Positions 50,597-60,500 are shown, counted from the first letter of the stretch. The stretch is DNA of 64,000 bases from Pantoea sp. BAV 3049 (GCF_009765445.1 NZ_WHOY01000031.1:4909782-4973781); one strand, 5' to 3'. The notes: generated by a model from the letters alone, not told the origin. Numbers and translations: made by a program.

Positions 50597-52528
50597 TTAT
50601 GCTGGACGGGCGACGACGCTGCGGGTTTCCATGCGGACTTCAGCGATGGTGACTTCAATCACGTCCGTCACACGATAGACCACTTCACCTTTGATCTGTA
50701 CGGTGCCGTTTTCCTGGCTGCATACCAGCTCATCACGCACGGCGTGGATGAACGGGGCAGGGACAAAGGCTACCGCGCCGTTGGCGGTCAGGCGTACGCG
50801 CATGCCACCACGGGAAACATCAATGATTTCCGCAGCGAAACGCTCGTCGGTTCCTGCCGATTTCTGCAGAAAGCGCGAATACAGCCAGTCACCGACATCA
50901 CGTTCTGCCATGCGGTTCAGGCGGCGGCGCTCGCCCATCTTCACGGTAATCTCATCCTGAGGGCGTTCGGCTGCTTCACCTTTGATCATCGCTTTCAGCA
51001 GGCGGTGGTTGATCATATCGCCATACTTACGAATAGGTGACGTCCAGGTGGCATATGCTTCCAGACCCAGACCAAAGTGCGGACCCGGTGCGATGCTGAT
51101 TTCAGCAAACGACTGGAAGCGACGGATGCGGCTGTCAAGGAACTGCGTTGGATGAGAATCGAGATCGCGACGCAGCGCGCGGAAGCCTTCCAGCGTGGCG
51201 ATAGCCAGCGGATCAACCTTCACGCCATGATTTTCCAGCACGGCTGCAGCCTGTTCAGCTTTCTCGGCATCAAAGCCAAGGTGAACGTTATACACACCGA
51301 AGCCCAGCTTCTCGCGCAACACGGTGGCGGCACAGATATTGGCGGTGATCATCGCTTCTTCGACGATGCGGTTCGCGATGCGGCGGTGTTCGGCGATGAT
51401 ATCCAGCACTTCGCCTTTTTCGCCCAGCAGGAAGCGGAAGTCCGGACGATCCTTAAATACCAGCGCGTGGGTCTGACGCCATTCAGCACGGGAAAGACAG
51501 AGACGGTGCAGCAGGCGGATCTGATTTGCTATCGCTTCACTTTCTGGCTGCCATTCGCCGCTGTTTTCCAGCCAGTCAGAGACGTTGTCGTAGGCCAGCT
51601 TGGCTTTGGATTCGATCCAGGCGGCAAAGAAGGTGATCTCTTCGCTCAGCGTGCCATCAGCCGCAACGGTTACGCGACAGGCCAGTACCGGACGGCGCTG
51701 GTCAGGGCGCAGCGAACAGATGTCGTCAGACAGCTGGCGCGGCAGCATCGGAATGTTGAAGCCTGGCAGGTAATTGGTGAACGAGCGTTCGGCTGCAATG
51801 GCATCCAGTTCGCTGTTGGCGGCAACGTAAGCAGTAGGATCGGCAATGGCGACAGTCAGGCGCAGAGTGCCTTCCGGCGTCTCTTCCACAAACAGCGCAT
51901 CATCCATATCTTCGGTGCTGGCGCTGTCGATGGTGACGAATTCAAGCGCGGTCAGGTCTTCACGCTCCAGCTGTTCGTCCAGCATTTCACCGGTCACGGC
52001 TTCGGGGGCTTCACGCTCCAGGTTGTGACGGGAAAGCGTTACCCACCACGGGGCAAGATGGTCGTCAGCGGTGGTGATAAAAGCGGTAAGCTCGGCGTAG
52101 AAAGTGCGGTCGCCCTTTAGCGGGTGACGACGCATCTCGGCAACTGCCCAGTCGCCCGCCTGGAAGTCATGCTTCACATTGCGGTCGGCGCGACACTGGA
52201 TAGCGTCTTTCAGCAGCGGATGATCGGGAACAATCGACAGACGATCGTCTTTCTTCTGCACGCGGCCAACAAAACGAGTCAGGAAAGGTTCAACCAGTTT
52301 TTCCGGATCGGCAACTTCACGATCCTTGTCGGTCTGCAGCACGGCAATCACGCGGTCACCGTGCATGACTTTTTTCATGAACGGAGGCGGAATGAAGTAG
52401 CTTTTCTGCGAGTCTACTTCGAGAAAGCCGAAGCCTTTCTCGGTGCCTTTCACCACACCCTCAACACGCGGCGTCTGGGAGTGGAGTTTCTCTTTGAGCT
52501 GCGCGAGCAGCGGGTTATCCTGGAACAT
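50597..52528 (-). CDS. rnb: Exoribonuclease II
   Basis: This 643-residue 3'-5' exoribonuclease degrades single-stranded RNA. Two N-terminal cold-shock domains (about 1-170) precede the RNB catalytic domain with the metal-binding aspartates 201, 207, 209 and 210 in [15 protein letters not shown]-terminal S1 domain (about 555-640) follows. The length matches E. coli RNase II (644). Confidence 0.98.
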   Translation of the reverse strand: MFQDNPLLAQLKEKLHSQTPRVEGVVKGTEKGFGFLEVDSQKSYFIPPPFMKKVMHGDRVIAVLQTDKDREVADPEKLVEPFLTRFVGRVQKKDDRLSIVPDHPLLKDAIQCRADRNVKHDFQAGDWAVAEMRRHPLKGDRTFYAELTAFITTADDHLAPWWVTLSRHNLEREAPEAVTGEMLDEQLEREDLTALEFVTIDSASTEDMDDALFVEETPEGTLRLTVAIADPTAYVAANSELDAIAAERSFTNYLPGFNIPMLPRQLSDDICSLRPDQRRPVLACRVTVAADGTLSEEITFFAAWIESKAKLAYDNVSDWLENSGEWQPESEAIANQIRLLHRLCLSRAEWRQTHALVFKDRPDFRFLLGEKGEVLDIIAEHRRIANRIVEEAMITANICAATVLREKLGFGVYNVHLGFDAEKAEQAAAVLENHGVKVDPLAIATLEGFRALRRDLDSHPTQFLDSRIRRFQSFAEISIAPGPHFGLGLEAYATWTSPIRKYGDMINHRLLKAMIKGEAAERPQDEITVKMGERRRLNRMAERDVGDWLYSRFLQKSAGTDERFAAEIIDVSRGGMRVRLTANGAVAFVPAPFIHAVRDELVCSQENGTVQIKGEVVYRVTDVIEVTIAEVRMETRSVVARPA

Positions 52529-52596
52529 AATCTCAACAGTTTTCGTGGCCTAAGAGCGGCAGACAGTTTTACGCGATTAACCGCCTCGCGGCAAGT

Positions 52597-52625
52597 AAAA
52601 AGCCGGGATATCCCGGCTTTGTTTA
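52597..52625. terminator. Bidirectional terminator after the YdeP-type gene
   Basis: AAAAAGCCGGGA pairs with TCCCGGCTTT around an AT loop. It is placed after the minus-strand oxidoreductase gene and before rnb's leader. Confidence 0.75.
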
Positions 52626-52644
52626 AGGCAAATGACCCCGTTTG

Positions 52645-54957
52645 TCAGGCGATTCGCAGGCCTGTTTTTACCTGCGAGAGGGTGATTTTCACCGGAACAG
52701 ATTTCGACGTTGGCGTGCCGCTGACGTCACCATAGCTGGAAAGGGGGACCAGCGGGTTGGTTTCCGGATAGTAGGCAGCCAGATTGCCTTTCGGAATGTT
52801 GTAAGGCACCAGCTTGAAACCGAAGACTTTGCGGGTTATGCCATCATTCCACAGCGTTTCGATATCCACATCGTCACCGGCGGCGAGACCCATTTTTTCC
52901 ATATCTTCAGGATGGATAAACAGCACTTCACGCTGACCGTACACGCCGCGATAACGATCGTCCAGACCGTAAATGGTGGTGTTGTACTGGTCGTGGGAAC
53001 GCAGCGTCTGCAGAGTGAACGGTACTTTAACGTCGTCGCCCAGCTGTGGGAACAGCGAGTCAGGAAGGCTGGCTGCACTGAACTGCGCTTTATTGTTCAG
53101 CGTGTTAAAGCGGAACTCAGCAGCGGCGTTACCCAGATAGAATCCACCTTCAATATCACATTTGGCGTTGAAATCGCTGAAGCCAGGAATGGTAGCTGCG
53201 ATGTGATCGCGGATTTTATTATAGTCCGCCGCCAGCGCTAACCAGTCCAGTTTCTCTTTGCCCAGCACGGCATCAGCAATCCCGGCGATAATCGCCGTTT
53301 CAGATCGCTGCGTGTCAGCAATGGGTTTACCGACGCCTTCTGAGGCGTGCACCATGCTGAAGGAGTCTTCAACGGTAATAAATTGCGGGCCACTGGCCTG
53401 AATATCCTGTTCGGTACGCCCCAGCGTAGGCAGGATAAGCGCATCAATCGCGCCCGGACAAAGATGGCTGCGGTTCAGCTTGGTGCTGATCTGCACGGTC
53501 AGTCCACAGCGGCGCAGTGCTTCTTCAGTTCGTGGGCTGTCCGGTGCTGCAGCGGCCAGGTTTCCACCCAGCGCGATCAGCACTTTGATCTCGTCACGCA
53601 GCATTGCTTCCAGCGCTTCCACGGTGTTATGGCCGGGTTCACGCGGCGGCTCAAAGCCAAAATGGTTTGCCATGCTGTCGAGGAAAGCTTTGGCTGGCTT
53701 CTCATCGATCCCCATGGTGCGGTTACCCTGCACGTTGCTGTGACCACGGACCGGGCACAGGCCTGCGCCTTTTTTGCCGAGCTGGCCAAACAGTAGCTGC
53801 AGGTTAACGATTTCACGCACGGTATCTACTGAGTGTTTATGCTGGGTAATGCCCATCGCCCAGGTGCAGATTACCCGTTCAGCGCTCTGGTAAATAGCTG
53901 CCGCTTCACGCAGCTGCCGCTCGGTCAGGCCTGATTGTTGCTCAATCTGCTGCCAGCTTGTTGCCTCAACGGCAGCAAGATACGCCTCCATCCCTTCGGT
54001 TTTGGCGTTGATAAACACCTGATCAAACAAGCCTTCTTTGCCTTCAGCCACCAGCGCGTGATGGGTTTCAGACAGGGCTTTCACCATGCCGCGAATCGCC
54101 GCCATATCGCCGCCCAGGTTGGGCTGATAATAGGTGGAACTAATGGTACCGGCTTTGCTGGTCACCACTTCAAGCGGCTTTTGCGGATCGGCAAAACGCT
54201 CCAGTCCACGTTCGCGCAGAGTGTTAAAGGTGACAATTTTCGCGCCGTGATCGGCTGCGTGACGCAGGCTGTGCAGCATACGTGGATGGTTAGTTCCGGG
54301 ATTCTGACCGAATACAAAAATGGCGTCGGCATGGTCAAAATCGTCGAGACGGATAGTGCCTTTTCCCACGCCAATGCTGCGTTTAAGACCCGCGCCGCTG
54401 GCCTCATGGCACATATTGGAGCAGTCAGGGAAGTTGTTGCTGCCGTTCATCCGGCCAAACAACTGGTAGAGCCACGAGGCTTCATTACTGGCGCGGCCGG
54501 AGGTGTACAACTCCATCTGGTCAGGATTGTCCATCGCGTGGATGTGGCTGGCTATCAGCCGGAATGCGTCGTCCCAGCCGATTGGTACGTAATGGTCGGT
54601 TTCGCGGTTGTAGCGCAACGGTTCAGTCAGACGGCCCTGATATTCAAGAAAATAATCACTCTGCTGATAAAGTGCTGAGACGCTGTATTTTGCGAAGAAG
54701 CTGGCATCAACGTAGCGGCGGGTGGCTTCCCAGGTCACGGCTTTGGCACCGTTCTCGCAGAAGCTGAAGGTACTTTTGTTGTCGTCGCCCCAGGCACAGC
54801 CCGGGCAGTCGAATCCTTTAGCCTTGTTCATGCGCATCAGATTGCGCATGTTTTTCAGAACTTGTTTGCTGTCGAAAACAAAGCGGGTGGTGGCTTCTAG
54901 CGATCCCCAACCGCCCGCAGCGGCCTGGTAGGGTTTAATGGCTGTTTTAAATTTCAT
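52645..54957 (-). CDS. FdhF/YdeP-family molybdopterin oxidoreductase
   Basis: This 770-residue cytoplasmic enzyme belongs to the molybdopterin (bis-MGD) oxidoreductase superfamily, YdeP branch. The N-terminus has FDCPGCAWGD, the segment NNFPDCSNMCHEASG, GQNPGTNHPRM and a C-terminal molydopterin-binding domain with LRSHDQYNTTIYGLDDRYRG. E. coli YdeP (759 residues) has been linked to acid resistance; its substrate is unknown. The start at 54957 gives MKFKTAIKPYQAAAGGWG; the frame is open 21 codons further. Divergent from the PTS gene. Confidence 0.88.
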   Translation of the reverse strand: MKFKTAIKPYQAAAGGWGSLEATTRFVFDSKQVLKNMRNLMRMNKAKGFDCPGCAWGDDNKSTFSFCENGAKAVTWEATRRYVDASFFAKYSVSALYQQSDYFLEYQGRLTEPLRYNRETDHYVPIGWDDAFRLIASHIHAMDNPDQMELYTSGRASNEASWLYQLFGRMNGSNNFPDCSNMCHEASGAGLKRSIGVGKGTIRLDDFDHADAIFVFGQNPGTNHPRMLHSLRHAADHGAKIVTFNTLRERGLERFADPQKPLEVVTSKAGTISSTYYQPNLGGDMAAIRGMVKALSETHHALVAEGKEGLFDQVFINAKTEGMEAYLAAVEATSWQQIEQQSGLTERQLREAAAIYQSAERVICTWAMGITQHKHSVDTVREIVNLQLLFGQLGKKGAGLCPVRGHSNVQGNRTMGIDEKPAKAFLDSMANHFGFEPPREPGHNTVEALEAMLRDEIKVLIALGGNLAAAAPDSPRTEEALRRCGLTVQISTKLNRSHLCPGAIDALILPTLGRTEQDIQASGPQFITVEDSFSMVHASEGVGKPIADTQRSETAIIAGIADAVLGKEKLDWLALAADYNKIRDHIAATIPGFSDFNAKCDIEGGFYLGNAAAEFRFNTLNNKAQFSAASLPDSLFPQLGDDVKVPFTLQTLRSHDQYNTTIYGLDDRYRGVYGQREVLFIHPEDMEKMGLAAGDDVDIETLWNDGITRKVFGFKLVPYNIPKGNLAAYYPETNPLVPLSSYGDVSGTPTSKSVPVKITLSQVKTGLRIA

Positions 54958-55198
54958 AATGCTTCGCAGGTTTAAGTTATGTTTTTGTCTTGTTAAGAAG
55001 TTATTGCTTCTTTTATGCACTAAGTGTGCAATCAGGTAAACGGATTGTCTAATTGATTGGTTTAATGGTGCGATAGGCGCGATTTATCGCTAAAGCGTGA
55101 ACTGATTCAAAGAATTGCGCTGTATGTTGTGCGTTTGTCCCTCCTTACAGTCAGAGCTGACTAATAATTAGGCTTTCTGATGGGAAAGCGAGGCTCAT
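54958..55198. promoter_or_regulatory. Divergent promoter region, oxidoreductase and PTS genes
   Basis: About 240 bp. It contains an inverted repeat GCGATA (55070-55075) with TATCGC (55085-55090) separated by 9 bp, a plausible operator for one of the two divergent genes. No gene seen. Confidence 0.4.
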
Positions 55199-56794
55199 GT
55201 GAAAGAATTTGCCAGCAAAATTCACGCCTTTGGTAAGGCACTGATGATGCCGATTTCGGTCATCGCCGCCGCCGGTATCTTCCTCGGCGTTGCCGCCGCT
55301 ATGCAAAATCCGGCGATCACCGGCGAGGCTTTTGCCAACCTGTTCCTGCCTCAGCTCATCATCCGGTTTATCCGCAATATTGCCGGGGCATTGTTTGCCA
55401 ATCTGCCCGTGCTGTTTGCCATCGCTATTGCTATAGGTCAGGCTAAGGCCGAGAAACCCACGGCGGCGTTTTCTGCCGTTATTGGTTTTATCGCCATGCA
55501 TATCGGCGTCACCACCACGCTGGCTGCGCAGGGCATGACGGCAGAAACCATGACGCCACCGGCGCTGCAATCCAACGGTATGTCCCAGACGGCGGCGATG
55601 ATGACAGCCGCAGAATTTATCCAGATGCTGGGCATTTTTACTTACAACATGAGCGTATTGGGCGGGGTGATCGCCGGATTACTCACTTCTGTCATTCACA
55701 ACCGTTTTTACCAGACCCAATTACCCACCGCGATTGCCTTTTTTGGCGGCAGGCGACTGGTGCCGATTATCACCCTGACGATCCTGCCGCTGATGGGCGT
55801 GCTGCTGGCGATGGTCTGGCCGACCGTTGGCGCGGGCATTGCCTGGGTTGGAGAACTGATTGGTAAAAGCGGTCAGTACGGCGCATTCCTCTACGGCACC
55901 AGCGAACGTCTGCTAATCCCGACCGGCCTGCATCATATTCTTAATGAAACGGTGCGCTTTACGCCCATCGGTGGTATCGCCACGGTTGATAACCAGACTA
56001 TCGTCGGCGCACTGAATATCTTTAATAATTCCCTGACTCATCCGGGATCGATTCCTGACGACACCATCAGAAGCGCTACCCGTTTTCTGGCCCAGGGCAA
56101 AATCCCGGTGATGATGTTTGGCCTGCCAGCGGCGGCGCTGGCGATGTATCACTGCGCCAAAGCGGAACACAAGCAGCGGGTTAAAGCGCTGGTACTGGCG
56201 GGGGCGCTGACTTCGTTCACCACGGGGATCACCGAGCCGCTGGAATTCTGCTTTATCTTTGTCTCGCCGGTGCTGTATCTGTTCCACGCGGCGCTGAGCG
56301 GCCTGTCATTTATGCTGATGTCGATGCTGCACCTGATGATTGGCAACGTGCAGGGCGGCGCTATCGATCTGGTGGTGTTCGGCATCCTCGGTGGCAGCAA
56401 GACTCAGTGGTGGTGGAGCATTCTACTGGGCATTATTTATGTGCCGGTTTATTACTACGGCTTCAGGTTCATCATTCTGCGCATGCGGGTTGAGACGCCG
56501 GGCAGAGAAATGGAAGAAACAGAGCAGGAGAGTAAAACCGTTTCTGCCAGTGAGCGAACCCAGGTGATCATCAGCGGGTTGGGCGGTGAGGCCAATATAG
56601 AGGATGTCGATTGCTGCTTTACCCGGCTGCGCGTCAGAGTGAAAGAGATGAAGGAAGTGGTGGATCAGACCCTTATGACCACTGGCGCTAATGGGGTTAA
56701 TCGCGTCAGCGATCATGATGTGCAGGTCATTTACGGCCCGCAGGTGGAGAAGATAGCCAACGAGGTTAAAACTGCGCTGGGAGGCCGGGAATAA
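55199..56794 (+). CDS. PTS system EIICB component, glucose/glucoside family (MalX/GlvC-like)
   Basis: This 531-residue membrane transporter takes up and phosphorylates a sugar with phosphate from the PTS. The EIIC domain (about 1-430) has about ten membrane segments, with the conserved GTSERLLIPTGLHHI and ITEPLEF (GITEPLE) motif. The EIIB domain (about 455-531) has the active-site Cys in DCCFTRLRV. No EIIA domain is present; such proteins use EIIA-Glc (Crr). Start GTG at 55199 follows GAGG. No hydrolase or regulator is adjacent, so the substrate is unknown; alpha-glucosides or maltose are the likeliest. Confidence 0.88.
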   Translation: MKEFASKIHAFGKALMMPISVIAAAGIFLGVAAAMQNPAITGEAFANLFLPQLIIRFIRNIAGALFANLPVLFAIAIAIGQAKAEKPTAAFSAVIGFIAMHIGVTTTLAAQGMTAETMTPPALQSNGMSQTAAMMTAAEFIQMLGIFTYNMSVLGGVIAGLLTSVIHNRFYQTQLPTAIAFFGGRRLVPIITLTILPLMGVLLAMVWPTVGAGIAWVGELIGKSGQYGAFLYGTSERLLIPTGLHHILNETVRFTPIGGIATVDNQTIVGALNIFNNSLTHPGSIPDDTIRSATRFLAQGKIPVMMFGLPAAALAMYHCAKAEHKQRVKALVLAGALTSFTTGITEPLEFCFIFVSPVLYLFHAALSGLSFMLMSMLHLMIGNVQGGAIDLVVFGILGGSKTQWWWSILLGIIYVPVYYYGFRFIILRMRVETPGREMEETEQESKTVSASERTQVIISGLGGEANIEDVDCCFTRLRVRVKEMKEVVDQTLMTTGANGVNRVSDHDVQVIYGPQVEKIANEVKTALGGRE

Positions 56795-56852
56795 TCAAGC
56801 CCGGCTCATGCAGGCACCTCATGGCGGCTGAGATCGCCACGAGGTGAGTCAT

Positions 56853-57359
56853 CTATCGTGCTGCCCGCGCCGCCGCAATCAGGCCATCCAGCCATTCCTG
56901 ATGCCCGTTAATCATCGGGTTTGGCCGGGTGGCAGCCAGATCCTTAGCAGGCTTGCCATTCTGGGTTTCCTGAGTGAGGATGCGCACGCGGTTGCCCGGC
57001 AAATCTTCCAGCAGCCAGGCATGATGAACATCCAGCCGACTGTCACCTTCACCCGCCCAGCCATGCCAGGCAACTCGTGCCGCTTCTCCGTCTGATGGCG
57101 CAACATGCTCCGTGACCTGCGCATCCACCGGAAAGCCAAAAGTGGTGAAGTAGAAGCGCACATCCTGCTCCAGCTCAGGACCTTTATCATCATAAAAACG
57201 GATGTCGGCCGAGTTATGGTAATAATCAGGCCACAGCGCTGGTGTGTTCAGCAGAGGCCAGAGATCTTTAACCGTCAGACCGCTGACAATCATCTCGTTT
57301 GACGCAAAGTTATCGCAATAGCCAGGCACATAACCTTCAGGCCAGATAATCGAGTTCAT
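56853..57359 (-). CDS. SRPBCC-family protein (START/Bet v1-like)
   Basis: This 168-residue protein has the SRPBCC pattern: VSGLTVKDLWPLLNTPALWPDYY near the start, a hydrophobic-cavity beta sheet, VAWHGWAGEG and a C-terminal amphipathic helix (INGHQEWLDGLIAAA). The family includes polyketide cyclases and lipid-binding proteins. Function here is unknown. It is divergent from a LysR regulator, which probably controls it. Confidence 0.75.
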   Translation of the reverse strand: MNSIIWPEGYVPGYCDNFASNEMIVSGLTVKDLWPLLNTPALWPDYYHNSADIRFYDDKGPELEQDVRFYFTTFGFPVDAQVTEHVAPSDGEAARVAWHGWAGEGDSRLDVHHAWLLEDLPGNRVRILTQETQNGKPAKDLAATRPNPMINGHQEWLDGLIAAARAAR

Positions 57360-57448
57360 CGTATTTCCTCAGTAGTTTTTTTTCGCTCTGCGCCAGCAGA
57401 GCTGGAGTGGTTTACTCCGACGAAGGGCAGTCTGCGCCTGCGACTGTC

Positions 57449-57468
57449 ATAAGACCAATCACGGTTAT
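57449..57468. promoter_or_regulatory. Candidate LysR operator
   Basis: ATAA (57449-57452) and TTAT (57465-57468) form an interrupted palindrome between the divergent SRPBCC and LysR genes. It resembles the T-N11-A type of LysR site only loosely. Confidence 0.25.
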
Positions 57469-57513
57469 TTATTTTTGCTATCATTTCAGGAGATATCTGA
57501 GAGAGAAACATCG

Positions 57514-58410
57514 ATGAAAAACGCTATCAGGACGATGGATCTGAATTTACTGAAGGCGCTGGATGCGTTGCTGGATGAGCGAAGCGTAACCCGTGCTGCT
57601 GACCGGTTAGCTCTCACTCAACCCGCGGTCAGCGGAATGCTGACGAGGTTACGGGACTGCTTTGGCGATCCACTATTCAGCAGGACGCAACGCGGTATTG
57701 TGCCAACATCACGTGCGCTGGAACTGGCCGCGCCGGTGAAGCAAATTCTCAGTGATATGGATGCGCTGCTGCAGCCCAAAGCCTTCGACCCGGCCAGCGC
57801 TGAGCTGACGCTGACTATTGCCGCAACGGATTATGCCCTCAAGGCGGTGGTGGTGCCGTTTATCGCCAGGTTACGTCAGGAAGCTCCTGGCGTGAAGGTT
57901 TCCGTGGTGGCGATAGACTACAGCCAGCTGCAAACTCAGCTTGAACGGGGGGATATCGACCTGGCGCTGGTCACGCCGGAAACCACGCCGGAGGGCCTGC
58001 ATGCCCGAAATCTGTTTGATGAAGAGTATGTCTGCATCATGCGCAGCGATCATCCACAAGCAAGGGAAGCGCTGACGCTGGATCGTTTTTGCAAGCTGGA
58101 TCAGGTGCTGGTTTCGCACACGGGTGGCAGGTTCTCCGGTGCTACCGATGAGGCACTGGCAAAGATTGGCAAAAAAAGAAGGGTAGTGATGGCGGTTAAC
58201 AGTTTCCTGATGCTGCCGGAAATTTTGCGCGTCAGCGACCTGATTGCGGTCACGCCGTACCGGCTGGCCGCCACAACCGACGGCATGGTCGTAAAAACAC
58301 CACCGTTGCCAGTTGCAGGCTTTACCAAAACGCTGGCCTGGCATGACCGCACCCACCGTGATGCCGGGCACCGCTGGCTGCGGGCTACACTGACAGAATT
58401 GTTTGCATAA
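57514..58410 (+). CDS. LysR-family transcriptional regulator
   Basis: This 298-residue regulator has an N-terminal winged helix-turn-helix (about 8-70; MDLNLLKALDALLDERSVT, ALTQPAVSGMLTRLR) and a periplasmic-binding-like effector domain (about 95-298). The pattern resembles the NahR/LinR-like group, often divergent from the gene it controls. The start at 57514 follows a GAGAGAG site; ATG at 57535 is an alternative. The target is likely the divergent SRPBCC gene. Confidence 0.92.
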   Translation: MKNAIRTMDLNLLKALDALLDERSVTRAADRLALTQPAVSGMLTRLRDCFGDPLFSRTQRGIVPTSRALELAAPVKQILSDMDALLQPKAFDPASAELTLTIAATDYALKAVVVPFIARLRQEAPGVKVSVVAIDYSQLQTQLERGDIDLALVTPETTPEGLHARNLFDEEYVCIMRSDHPQAREALTLDRFCKLDQVLVSHTGGRFSGATDEALAKIGKKRRVVMAVNSFLMLPEILRVSDLIAVTPYRLAATTDGMVVKTPPLPVAGFTKTLAWHDRTHRDAGHRWLRATLTELFA

Positions 58411-58436
58411 AAAAACCGGCGTGGAGGCCGGTTTTT
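58411..58436. terminator. Bidirectional terminator after LysR gene
   Basis: AAAAACCGGC pairs with GCCGGTTTTT around a GTGGAG loop. It serves the LysR gene and the convergent small lipoprotein gene. Confidence 0.85.
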
Positions 58437-58449
58437 GGGATATCAACTA

Positions 58450-58620
58450 TCAGGACTGTGGCTGACCGACCGGACCGGCACCCAGAGTTCCGCCTGGTGC
58501 AGCCTGCCCGCTCGGAGCATGAGGACGACCATCGCTGCCCACTGCACTGCTGTCATGCTGACAGCCAGCCAGACCAGACAGGGCTAACAGGACCAGAGTG
58601 ATTTTCGAATAAGTTTTCAT
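58450..58620 (-). CDS. Small predicted lipoprotein
   Basis: This 56-residue protein has a signal peptide ending in the lipobox LAGC (Cys20) and a Gly/Pro-rich tail (GRPHAPSGQAAPGG). GAGGAG precedes the ATG at 58620. I do not recognise the family. It is the last host-like gene before the prophage integrase. Confidence 0.7.
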   Translation of the reverse strand: MKTYSKITLVLLALSGLAGCQHDSSAVGSDGRPHAPSGQAAPGGTLGAGPVGQPQS

Positions 58621-59045
58621 TGCGGTTCTCCTCAGTGAAGGGAATAAATCCAAAGAGTTAAGCGTAGCCGTAAGGGGCATTTTTGCCAGTAATTCACTGA
58701 TTTTCGGAATATTGGAGTTGAGGTTACGGATCGGTTCAGGCTTGCCTTCCCGGCTTATTCCCAGTAGCCTGGCAGGCACTGCTGAGGTATTGAATAAAAG
58801 TGATGGATATTAAACAACTGATCTACCTGTGTAATTAGTTAGTTACCCCTCCCACTTCCCGCATAATCTCGTTAGCTCCTTCAGGTTCCCTGTCACGCTT
58901 ATTCTCTCGTTCCCAAAGTTTCACCATCTGCACTTACAGTTCCCGGTAAATCCTGGTTGCTCCTGAAATTTTATGTACATCTGTCAGTACATAATTTAAT
59001 TTGATCCGCCATTACTGGCTTTTTCTATGTACTAATGGTGGCTCT
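58621..59045. other. Host-prophage junction region, candidate attachment site
   Basis: About 425 bp with no recognisable gene and no tRNA seen. A perfect 8-bp inverted repeat TTATGTAC (58971-58978) and GTACATAA (58987-58994) is followed by a third TATGTAC copy at 59026-59032. These repeats near int are candidates for integrase or excisionase binding or the attachment core. A TTGATC (59001-59006) could be the -35 of the int promoter. Confidence 0.4.
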
Positions 59046-60293
59046 ATGGCTCTCTCTGATAGTTACCTGCGATCTGTTCTTGGTAAGGATGCAGACAAGG
59101 TTTTTGAGAAAACTGATCGTGACGGGCTTTCTGTTCGTGTTTCACGAAAGGGGAAAGTGACCTTTCAGCTGAGATACATGTTTGGTGGAAAACAAAGAAG
59201 AACAGATGTGGGTGGATACCCGGGGATCAGTCTGAAAGATGCGCGTGATGAAGCCGTCGTGCTTCGCCGGGCGCTGGAGAATGGAATAGACCCTGCCCAG
59301 TTCATCGCCACCAGGGTAAGCAAAAACGTGAACTCAGCCACCGTTCAAAAAGTCATCGAGGAATGGGGACGGGTTTATGCTCAGCCAAATATCAAAAAGT
59401 CTGAACAGATCTTGCGGTCATTCGAATTACACGTTTATCCAAAAATTGGCAATTTGAAGCATGATGCCGTCACAACACATCAGTGGCTGGAGATCATTGA
59501 GGGGATACAGAAAACAGCTCCCAGCATAGCCCGCAGGATCCTTACAAACGCCAAGCAGGCACACTCATGGTCTGTCAGGAGAAAGCTCACTGAAGAAGCC
59601 CCGCTAAGCTCCATTACTGCCCATGACATAGGGCTAAAGAGAAACGTCACAAAAAGGGTGCTGTCTGATAACGAGATTTGCTTGTTATTTGAAGCATTGG
59701 ATAACACGGCGATGCTACGCAAAAACGTAATATTTATACTGCTGGTTATGCTGTACGGTTGCCGATCAGGGGAACTACTCAGTGCTGAAAAAACTCATTT
59801 TGATTTCAGCAATGACACATGGGTTGTTCCGCCAGAAAACCACAAGGGTGGGAAAAGTGGCCGTTCTATCACCAGGCCTGTAATCCCGGCAGCTAAATTG
59901 TTAATTGAGGAAGCAATTCTGCTTAACCCTAATTCAAAATATCTCTTTGGCAGTTGGCACCGGGATAAGAGTGTTCAGGAAGCACCGGTCGCAAGCCACT
60001 CGGTTCTGTCATTACCTAAAACAATCATTAGTTACGTGATAAGAGAGAAAAGCGAGATCATGCAACACTGGTCTTTGCATGACCTCAGGAGAACGGCAAG
60101 GACGCGGTGGGCGAGTTTTGCACCACCGCATGTATGCGAGATAATGTTGGGACATGCATTGCCGGGTATCTGGGCCGTATATGACCACAACGATTATCTT
60201 GATGAGCAGAGGAAGGCGTACACAACGTGGTGGGCAACGGTGATGAGGATCGTGCATGGTGAAAATGGAGTAAGTTCAATCGTGACGCTGTAA
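59046..60293 (+). CDS. int: Tyrosine-type integrase (P4/CP4-57 type)
   Basis: This 415-residue tyrosine recombinase mediates integration and excision. An N-terminal arm-binding DUF4102 domain (about 1-90) precedes a core-binding domain (about 95-195) and the catalytic domain. Catalytic residues are Arg240 (CRSGELL), His345 and Arg348 (HDLRR), His370 (LGH) and Tyr379. The start at 59046 gives MALSDSYLRSVLG, the usual N-terminus of the family. Its 3' end overlaps the convergent HTH gene by 18 bp. Confidence 0.95.
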   Translation: MALSDSYLRSVLGKDADKVFEKTDRDGLSVRVSRKGKVTFQLRYMFGGKQRRTDVGGYPGISLKDARDEAVVLRRALENGIDPAQFIATRVSKNVNSATVQKVIEEWGRVYAQPNIKKSEQILRSFELHVYPKIGNLKHDAVTTHQWLEIIEGIQKTAPSIARRILTNAKQAHSWSVRRKLTEEAPLSSITAHDIGLKRNVTKRVLSDNEICLLFEALDNTAMLRKNVIFILLVMLYGCRSGELLSAEKTHFDFSNDTWVVPPENHKGGKSGRSITRPVIPAAKLLIEEAILLNPNSKYLFGSWHRDKSVQEAPVASHSVLSLPKTIISYVIREKSEIMQHWSLHDLRRTARTRWASFAPPHVCEIMLGHALPGIWAVYDHNDYLDEQRKAYTTWWATVMRIVHGENGVSSIVTL

Positions 60294-60500
60294 CTTCCCG
60301 AACTCCTCTATTTCATTGCGCAGAAACAGTCCACGGTGCACAGGATCAGGGAATCCCTCATGGTTTTTCTTTCCTGTGCTTTTGCAACGGCTGTTCCAGT
60401 TCTGGATCGTTTTAACGGACCTTCTGAACAGATCTGCGACTTCTTCATAAGTCATGTACGGTGACTGGCTTTCATTCTCTCTCGAAAATTTATTATTCAT
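60276..60500 (-). CDS. Small HTH protein, probable excisionase
   Basis: This 74-residue basic protein has a helix-turn-helix region TYEEVADLFRRSVKTIQNW resembling AlpA/Xis-type or MerR-like DNA-binding proteins. Its place next to int suggests an excisionase or recombination directionality factor. Start ATG 60500 overlaps the methyltransferase stop (TGATG) and has GAGGAGA upstream. It overlaps the int 3' end by 18 bp in the opposite direction. Confidence 0.7.
   Translation of the reverse strand: MNNKFSRENESQSPYMTYEEVADLFRRSVKTIQNWNSRCKSTGKKNHEGFPDPVHRGLFLRNEIEEFGKLQRHD

Noticed and set aside
51077-52120. 347-codon plus-strand frame inside rnb
   Set aside because: It is antisense to a well-supported RNase II gene and has no ribosome binding site or recognisable motif.
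53935-54678. 247-codon frame opposite the YdeP-type gene
   Set aside because: Antisense to a recognised oxidoreductase; no supporting signals.
58621-59045. tRNA gene as phage integration site
   Set aside because: No cloverleaf-like sequence or tRNA 3' end could be found next to the integrase.
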